64,000 bases of DNA from Selaginella moellendorffii (taxonomy: Eukaryota; Streptophyta; Lycopodiopsida; Selaginellales; Selaginellaceae): positions 449,117 to 513,116 of the forward strand of contig NW_003314268.1 in assembly GCF_000143415.4 (NCBI RefSeq). The letters run 5' to 3'. Position numbers and translations under genes: made by a program. Shown piece by piece: positions 57,415-64,000 of the stretch (position 1 is its first letter; each line of letters starts with the position of its first letter). The notes under the pieces were generated by a model, which was given only the letters and a program-made list of their open reading frames with translations, was not told where the DNA came from and made no database searches.

Positions 57415-59370
57415 TATCAACCAACTTCTCAAGTTGGCATTTGAGCTTCTTGAGTTTTTAGTGATGCCCTTTAAGTTATGTAATGCACCAACAATATTTT
57501 TAGTGCTAATGAACTACATCTTTGTATTTTATTTGGATCATTTTATGGTCGTCTATATTGATGACATCTTAATCTATAGTGAAATGCTAAAGGAGTATGC
57601 TAAACATCTAACAAAAGTGTTTAAGACACTAATAAAACATAAGTTGTACACTAAAGAGAGCAAATGTGACTTTGCTCAACAAAAGTTAAAGTTTCTCGGG
57701 CATGTAATGGGAAAGGATAGGCTTAAAGTGGACCCCAAGAAGGTCCAAACGATTCAAAAATAGGAATAATCATTGAATATACACAAGTTAAGAGTGTTTT
57801 TAGGGCTATGCAACTATTATAAAAAATTTATCAAACATTATTCAATGGTAGCCCTACCTTTAACAGACCAAATGGGAAAAAAAAAGATGGTATGAATAGT
57901 AGAATGTAAACTGGCATTTGTCCATCTCAAAAGGAAATTGAGAAAGGCTATTATATTAGCATTACTAAATTTTGGTAAAGACTTCAAGGTAGAAATGGAT
58001 GTCTTAGATTTTGCATTAGGCACAATGTTAAGACAAAACAATCACTTAGTAGTGTTTTTTTTGAAAAAGTTGGACAAAGCTTAGTGTAGGTGGCCTTCCT
58101 ATAAAAAGGAATTGTTTACAATGGTTAAGACATTTAAGGAGTAGTGACACTACCTTAGAAGGCACTTTAAGGTATACACAAATAATGTGGCAATGAAGCA
58201 CTTTTTGTCACAGCACGACATTCAAGGAAAATAGGGTCAATGGGCTAATGCTTTGGCTGAGTTCAATTGGAAGAATCTATATAAACCTAGGAAGAGCAAT
58301 GTCGTGAAACAAGTTTGAAGTTAGCAATGTCTAGCACAACAACAACCTTATAGAATAATGTGTGAATAGTGTATGAGGAAGATGGTTTAGGATAAGAAGT
58401 GTTGTTAAGGAACCAAGAAGTGTGAGATGCTCACTAGAGAGGCAAGCCACCTAAAGAAGAGAAAATTAGTTATGTGAAATATATGAAATCACTTACTATA
58501 AGCAAATGAAGATGTATGTCCCAAAATGGAAATTAAGAAAAATGGCTTTAGAAAAGTGTCATGATAAAATTTTTATAGGACATGGTAGAGTGCCCGAGAC
58601 AATGGGCTTATTCAAGAAAAAGTACATTAGTCAAATATAGCTAATGATGTTCAAGACTATGTAAAGACATATCAACAGATAAAGCTGTGACCAAAGCTTG
58701 TGAGGGTTTATTACAAAGCCTTCCAATTTCTAATCATTTGTGGAAATGTCTTATGATGGACTTCATTATGAGATTCCCCCCAAGTGAGGGGTTTAATGTG
58801 ATATTCATGGTGGTGGACTGAAATGGCATATTTCATGCTCACCACAACAAAAATGGATGTGAAAGGTGTAGTAAAACTTTTTTGTAAACAAGTGGTTTAA
58901 GTGTAGGAAAGGCCAAAAGAAATCATTTTAAATTCAGATAAGATTGTCACCAACAAGTTTTGGAGAACTCTCTTGAAGTAATATCAAACCAAGTTGAAAT
59001 TCAACATATCCTATCCCCCATAGACAGGTAATAAGTATCAGGTTAAATATAATGGTAATAACACTTCTTGACAAATAAGTAAATGAAAAGGGTGAATAAG
59101 CAATTGGAAAATTATTTGCAATACTATGTCTCTAGAGACTAGATCGATTAGGTAAATCATTTAAGACTTGCAAAAATATTCTATAAAAACTCATTACATT
59201 CAAGTATGAAAATGAGTCCATAGGAAGTCATCAATTGGCAAGCCATAATGTAAAACTCGGCATGGTTGAGTACTATAGAGAGTTACTCGCAATTGAAGCA
59301 TTCAAGGTAGAAAGATTTAATATTTAGAATCTAGTGAGGGATTTCTTGAAACAGGCTCAACAAAGGTAGA
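57415..59370 (+). mobile_element. Decayed Ty3/gypsy retrotransposon (reverse transcriptase to integrase)
   Basis: At 57,434-57,763 reverse transcriptase motifs are readable: LEFLVMPFKLCNAPTIF, the catalytic box VVYIDDILIYS (YIDD), KCDFAQQKLKFLGHVM and KVDPKKVQTIQK. After a stop, LRVFLGLCNYYKKFIKHYS continues the connection domain, and near 57,960 FGKDFKVEMDVLDFALGTML resembles the RNase H start. Integrase-like text follows broken by stops (near 58,720-59,000), and KQAQQR occurs near 59,350. The order RT, RNase H, integrase is that of Ty3/gypsy elements. No LTRs were identified and the element cannot move by itself. Confidence 0.8.
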
Positions 59371-59526
59371 GAGTTTCAAAAGTATAATAATATCCCTTTC
59401 TTTCGAAAGGATAAAAAGTAATTAAAGTCTTTTTGTTAATAAGTTGGGATCTAAAAGAACAATAGTTGGAAGCACTAGTGAATCTGTAGATAGTACAACT
59501 TGCTCTTAATCCCTTTATATGAAATG

Positions 59527-59575
<49 letters not shown>

Positions 59576-60535
59576 GAAGATTATGATATTGCATATCATG
59601 CCAAACCTTATAAATTTGCTCTAACATACCACAACATTTGATACAATCCTTTTTGTTGCACAAAGAGCTCTTTAGACAAACTATAAGAATGAGAAAACAA
59701 GCCAACATTTCATAGATAGATAATAATGAGAGTTATAGTCTTATTGTTGTCCCATTTTTATGCAGCCCAAATATTCAATAAATTTTGCTCAAACAAGTGA
59801 AAAAATGCTCATCAAATATTGATCCTAGAATCTAGCATTAGCATTATGAAAGTAATCTTAACTCTATTAGTAATATATAATCATAACTATAAAAGTTTAT
59901 ATGGTAAAACATCAATAGAAATTTACACCTTATGATATATGCATATTGAAGAGATAACTCTAGATAAGAAGTCAAAGTTGAAAAGATCAACATACTCATT
60001 GAGCCGATCAACAATTATAACATAAATATTGTTTAAAAGATTTGAAGAGAGAATAAAAGAGCAAGAAGGGAACACAATAGGAAATAATAAGGAGATAAAA
60101 GGAATGGAAGTAAAAGTAAAAGTAAAGAAATAAAGTGGAACAAAAGTGAAAGAAATGGAAGAGAGATATATAAAATAAAAGGGAAGTCTCAAAACTACAT
60201 TTGATATGATTGCATTGTAACCAATCTATACCAAAAATAAAGTTAAAAGCTTCATTTGGCAAAAGATTAAAACTCAACCTCAAGATTATGAGACACAAAT
60301 CCCTAAGCTCTAAAGTGGAGCCAAAAGGGTGCCATATAGTAGTGGCCAAAGAAAAAGCCAAATAAACATAATATGTGAACTAAAAGCTCTAACTTGAAAA
60401 GTCAAGAGTAGAAGTGGAACTCTCAACAAAATACTTGAGGAATAAGTACGAAACAATCAATAAGCGAGTCTCTAGAAAAGGGACATAAAAGGATTAACAT
60501 ATGACACGTGGAAGTGTCAAGATTAAGTCCAAGAT
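59371..60535. other. AT-rich DNA downstream of the gypsy remnant
   Basis: No gene recognised apart from the TA tract listed separately. A plus-strand purine-rich stretch (AAAGTAAAAGTAAAG) lies near 60,105-60,130. Confidence 0.4.
59528..59572. repeat. (TA)n microsatellite
   Basis: Uninterrupted TA tract of about 45 bp. Confidence 0.95.
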
Positions 60536-60835
60536 GGATCTAAGATGGAGTTCTAAAAGAACCCAAGATGGAGTCCAAGATAAAGTCTAAGAAGGAGTCT
60601 GAAATAGACCTGAGATGAAGTTCAAGATGGAATCCTAGATGGACCTAAGATGGAGTCCAAAATGAATTTTGATATGGACCCGAAATGGAGTCCGAGATGG
60701 AGTCCAAGACTGAGACTAAAGCTAAGATTGAGACCAAGACTGAGACCAAGACTGAGTCTAAGCTCAAGACTGAGACTGAAACCAAGTTCAAGTCCAAGTC
60801 TAAGACCGAGACCAAATTTAAATACTAATACAAGC
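60535..60835 (+). repeat. Purine-rich 12-bp minisatellite with two unit types
   Basis: The first part is made of AAGATGGAGTCC and AAGATGGACCTA units. From about 60,690 it changes to AAGACTGAGACC units with a 6-bp inner period. The plus strand stays open in one frame across the second part as a Leu/Arg/Pro repeat, which is a composition effect. Confidence 0.85.
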
Positions 60836-62739
60836 TATAGAGTGAAAGCCCAAAGTGAACATCCCCCAAAAGGAGGGGGGGGGGGCTGCAAAGGGTTCCA
60901 AAAGTATAATAAAGAGAGTGTGGGACTTTAGTGAAACTAGTTTGGCTTAATGTAACTTATATTATACCTTATACCCACATGTTAAGTGATGATATAATTA
61001 CTAAAGAATCCAAAGCTAAAGTGAATATAGATAAATAAGTGGGGTAGCTTAGTGAAATATTCAAGAGTTAGCTCTACCTCCCCTAGAAGATTGAATAGTC
61101 GATACTCCCAATCCAAGTAGATATTTAAATATTTAATGTAGCTCATCAAAACCTTGCTCTAACTATATAACTAAGGCACCTAAGGGTGTAAGATGAAGAG
61201 AGTACCCACATGGAAAGGGATATGGTGGGGATTGAAAAAAGAACATTGGAGAAGGGTGTTTCTAATGTCTTTAGGCATCTTAAAAATGTTAAAGTGTAGT
61301 CTTGGGGACAAATGGCTTAGTCTTTAAAAAATGAAACTATGGCATAAATGATTTTGGGTTATTAATGAGATAATGGTAAATGAATATAGCCTTAGTGTAA
61401 TGGGCTGATATATTAGTGGTACCTTTAGGGTGTCTATCATGGGATTAGACACATAGAGCACTTAGACCAAGTGCAAAGGCTGAATAACATACATGCCATT
61501 CACGGGGTTAATATACCCTAAATTGGGAATAAGATTTATAAAAGTTGTGAGTGAGACTCTTCTAAGTGGTCAAAGATGTGGTTAAGTGATTAAAGTAAAA
61601 TGGAAATTTTAGTCATTTACAAAGATCACCTATATATATATAGTTAAGTTTGCTTTATCACACACACATATATAATTGTTGCCATATAGAATGAAGATTA
61701 CCTTTACCATATAACACAAAAGTGGATGGTAATAAACCAAGTAATAGAAATAAACTTAAACACATATTGACTAACATAAAGAGAATTATAGGGAAATTTT
61801 TGTCATAAAAATAATTAATGCCCAATGAACCTTTTGATAGTATTTCCAAAAAATGGATAAAGGGGTTATTGACTTATTTGCACAAGGACCCTTTATTACT
61901 TATACAACTCTTCATCTTTAAAAGAATCTCTATGTTAAAACCTTTTATTGCAACAAAATATTATTGATGCCAAAACCTCTATGTAGGAAATGGAGGATGC
62001 TAATTTAAGAAATGTTGACAATGCTAATATGTATAACCAACTTCATCACATATTTAATAGTAAATATCATAGCCAAGACCACATCCATATCCATGTTCTC
62101 ATTTTTCATCTTTTACAAAAAGTGGAGTTAAAGTACATATAAGTACAAGTAGAAGAGGTAATGTTTTATAATGCTATGTTAGCAGAAGAGTATTGTTAAG
62201 GGTGGGTGGGACAAGTGTATATATAAGACCTATAAAATTTTGATAAAGTGATGTTTACAACATGCCCAATTTGATATGCTCTGACATATTTAGCTTTATA
62301 TAAAGCAAAAGGCTTTAGAAGAAAATATTAAATTACAAAATTAACTCAAATGGCCTTTGATAGAAATGATGTAATTGTTAGAAAGCATATTCATTATCGT
62401 TAACATGTCTATACACAAGCATAAAAATCTTTAGGAAAAAGTTTCAATCTATATAAGTGGCTGCACTCAAACCATTATACCACTACAATTATATCCCTTA
62501 AAAGTATTTGGGAAACTTATGTAGACACTAAGCATCATCCTAAAAATGAAAGATGGTAATCACAATAAAGTGATCGAACCAAATATATTAACATCAATTC
62601 TACTAACTCAAAATGTAACCTTAAGTTTCTAATGTGCTTTATTTTTGAGCCTAAACATAAACTCAAACAAATGATATATCTCAATCCATATAATAAACCC
62701 ATGAAACAACCAAAAAGAAAATAAAAAACAACAAAGAGA

Positions 62740-62740
<1 letters not shown>
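60836..62740. other. AT-rich DNA without recognised genes
   Basis: A run of 11 or more G occurs near 60,879-60,890. Short frames only. Nothing else supportable. Confidence 0.4.

Positions 62741-62741
<1 letters not shown>

Positions 62742-62797
<56 letters not shown>
62742..62797. repeat. (TA)n microsatellite
   Basis: TA tract of about 56 bp, followed by TTAATTAATT repeats. Confidence 0.95.
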
Positions 62798-62799
<2 letters not shown>

Positions 62800-63117
62800 A
62801 TTTCAAAGAAATTAATTAATTAATTAAAATTAATTAAAATTTTGAAAGTTATATAGCTAGAAAAGTGGACATCATAATTTTTGTAGTGGACTGTAGGTGA
62901 AAATTGAGAAAAATAAGTAATATATATGAAAAATTACTATTATATTATCATGGAGCATATTTATTATATAGTTTATATGACAAGCAAGATTTTATATTAT
63001 TATTCATATACTTCATAGATCAAGTAGATTATTGATTTCTATTAATATATTAAAACATGCAAAGATGACTTTAAAACATGTATATATAAAAATAAACTTT
63101 CAGTTTTATTATTAATC

Positions 63118-63235
63118 TACTTGTTTAAATTTTGAAAATCATAATAGCTTCACATTATATCTTTAACAAAAACTAAATTCCCATTATTTTAAAATTCAGT
63201 TAAACAAGTTCTTAAAGAAATATGATGTGAATAAA
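63118..63235 (-). pseudogene. Decayed fragment of the bulb-type lectin gene
   Basis: Closely matches the lectin gene at about 38,120-38,245, sharing for example AAAACTAAATTCCCATTATT and ATAATAGCTTC-type words in the same order. It has an internal 8-bp deletion and other changes that break the frame. Only this fragment of the lectin domain was found here. Confidence 0.7.
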
Positions 63236-63519
63236 ACATTTTCGTTTTTTAAATTTTTTTTAAAAAAATTAATAAAAAATCTAAGCTCCTCCTTGAAATT
63301 TTATCTGTACTATCACATAATATTCTTTATGTTTTCTGCTCTACATTACTTCAGTAAGATTTAAAGCTTTTGAATATTTCAGTTCATTAATATTTGCATA
63401 TATAGTAATTTAATTATCAGAACAGTTTGATAACAACTGTGTAATTCAAGCAAAATCTGGACGCAAAAGGTTAAGCCAGCCAGATGGCTTATTTTAATAT
63501 TATCGATTTTAATTTTAAA

Positions 63520-63690
63520 GGCAATGTGCCACCAACCCAAGCCAATTGAAGCCAGCAGGCCCGAGTTTAAACAGAGTATTATTCGTGTAAAAGATACCCC
63601 GCTGATAATGACTCCGTTGTACTCATCTTCCACCTTTACGTGGAACACGGCTTCGTCGGATCGGACGGACCACAACAGCGACGTCTACGT
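63520..63690 (-). other. Possible exon of an unidentified gene at the GC-normal border
   Basis: The minus strand reads SDEAVFHVKVEDEYNGVIIS then GVSFTRIILCLNSGLLASIG then LGWWHIA, followed by stop-rich AT DNA. The composition is like that of normal genes in this window. No family recognised and no splice partner seen. Confidence 0.25.
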
Positions 63691-64000
63691 AAGCAAAATG
63701 AATGCAATGGTGGCGATAGAGACGTGCAAGGAAAAAAGAAAACCAAAAGAGAATTAGGGGAGAGAACGAAAGAATTAAGTAGTGAGTGAGAGCCCATGAT
63801 TCACAAATTTATATGTGAAAGCTGTGTAGCAAAGCTTGGTTGTTTGATTCAATTGGGTGTCTCACACGATGTTTTGGATTTTCGCCCATCGACGGCTGCC
63901 AACCTTCTGGCCACCGACGGCTGCGATCGAGAAAAAAGAAGACTTTTGTTTTGCAAAACCGTTCGTTCTTTCTCCGAGTCATACGTGCCTTTGGCCCGGC
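63691..64000. other. GC-normal end of the window
   Basis: Contains a short direct repeat (CATCGACGGCTGCCAACC and CACCGACGGCTGCGATC near 63,888 and 63,913). No gene can be supported before the window ends. Confidence 0.4.

Noticed and set aside
60650-60931. 93-aa frame rich in Leu-Arg-Pro-Ser
   Set aside because: Direct translation of the 12-bp minisatellite; no protein features.

Overview
The window is nuclear DNA of a land plant, most likely the lycophyte Selaginella (close to S. moellendorffii). Supporting signs are very short introns (about 40-70 nt), very tight gene spacing, intronless PLS-class pentatricopeptide repeat (PPR) genes, plant-type FIE, ARP4, CCT7 and COBRA-like proteins, and AACCCTA telo-boxes at gene starts. 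The species is inferred; no database search was possible.

Region 1 (1-37.5 kb) is gene-dense and of normal GC content. In order it holds: a 5'-cut short-chain dehydrogenase; CCT7 and ARP4, divergent, 88 bp between start codons; an intronless S-type PPR gene; a DUF1218 membrane protein; two near-identical genes for small secreted proteins; FIE (Polycomb PRC2); a second PPR gene; a membrane metallophosphoesterase of the Cdc1/Ted1/PGAP5 type; a basic organelle-type protein; an 8-cysteine secreted protein; an ERA GTPase; a truncated COBRA-like protein; an organellar RlmN-type radical-SAM methyltransferase; a 17-exon gene for about 1847 aa of filamin-type Ig-like repeats; a plastid atypical SDR; and an EF-hand protein with a long C-terminal extension.

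Two local duplications shape this part. Around 10.4-18.6 kb a block running from the DUF1218 tail to the phosphoesterase was duplicated in tandem. The upstream copy then collapsed to a 2-kb mosaic that keeps one secreted-protein gene, the FIE last exon and a scrambled phosphoesterase pseudogene with an inverted part. Around 34.9-44.6 kb the convergent pair EF-hand gene / dihydroorotase exists twice with reciprocal loss: the first copy keeps the EF-hand gene, the second keeps dihydroorotase.

Region 2 (about 37.6-63.5 kb, apart from the 41.1-44.65 kb island) is very AT-rich and poor in genes. It contains an intronless bulb-type lectin gene and a decayed lectin fragment 25 kb away, remnants of a DNA transposon and of a Ty3/gypsy element, a fragment resembling an N4/N6 DNA methyltransferase, an 840-bp GC-rich low-complexity island, minisatellites, long TA tracts and a 100-N assembly gap. 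GC content returns to normal from about 63.5 kb to the end.

Most intact genes are housekeeping: protein folding (CCT7), chromatin (ARP4, FIE), organelle RNA and ribosome work (PPRs, ERA, RlmN) and pyrimidine synthesis (DHOase). The accessory interest lies in the filamin-repeat protein, the secreted small proteins, the lectin and the transposon-type remnants. No CRISPR, rRNA or convincing tRNA gene was seen.
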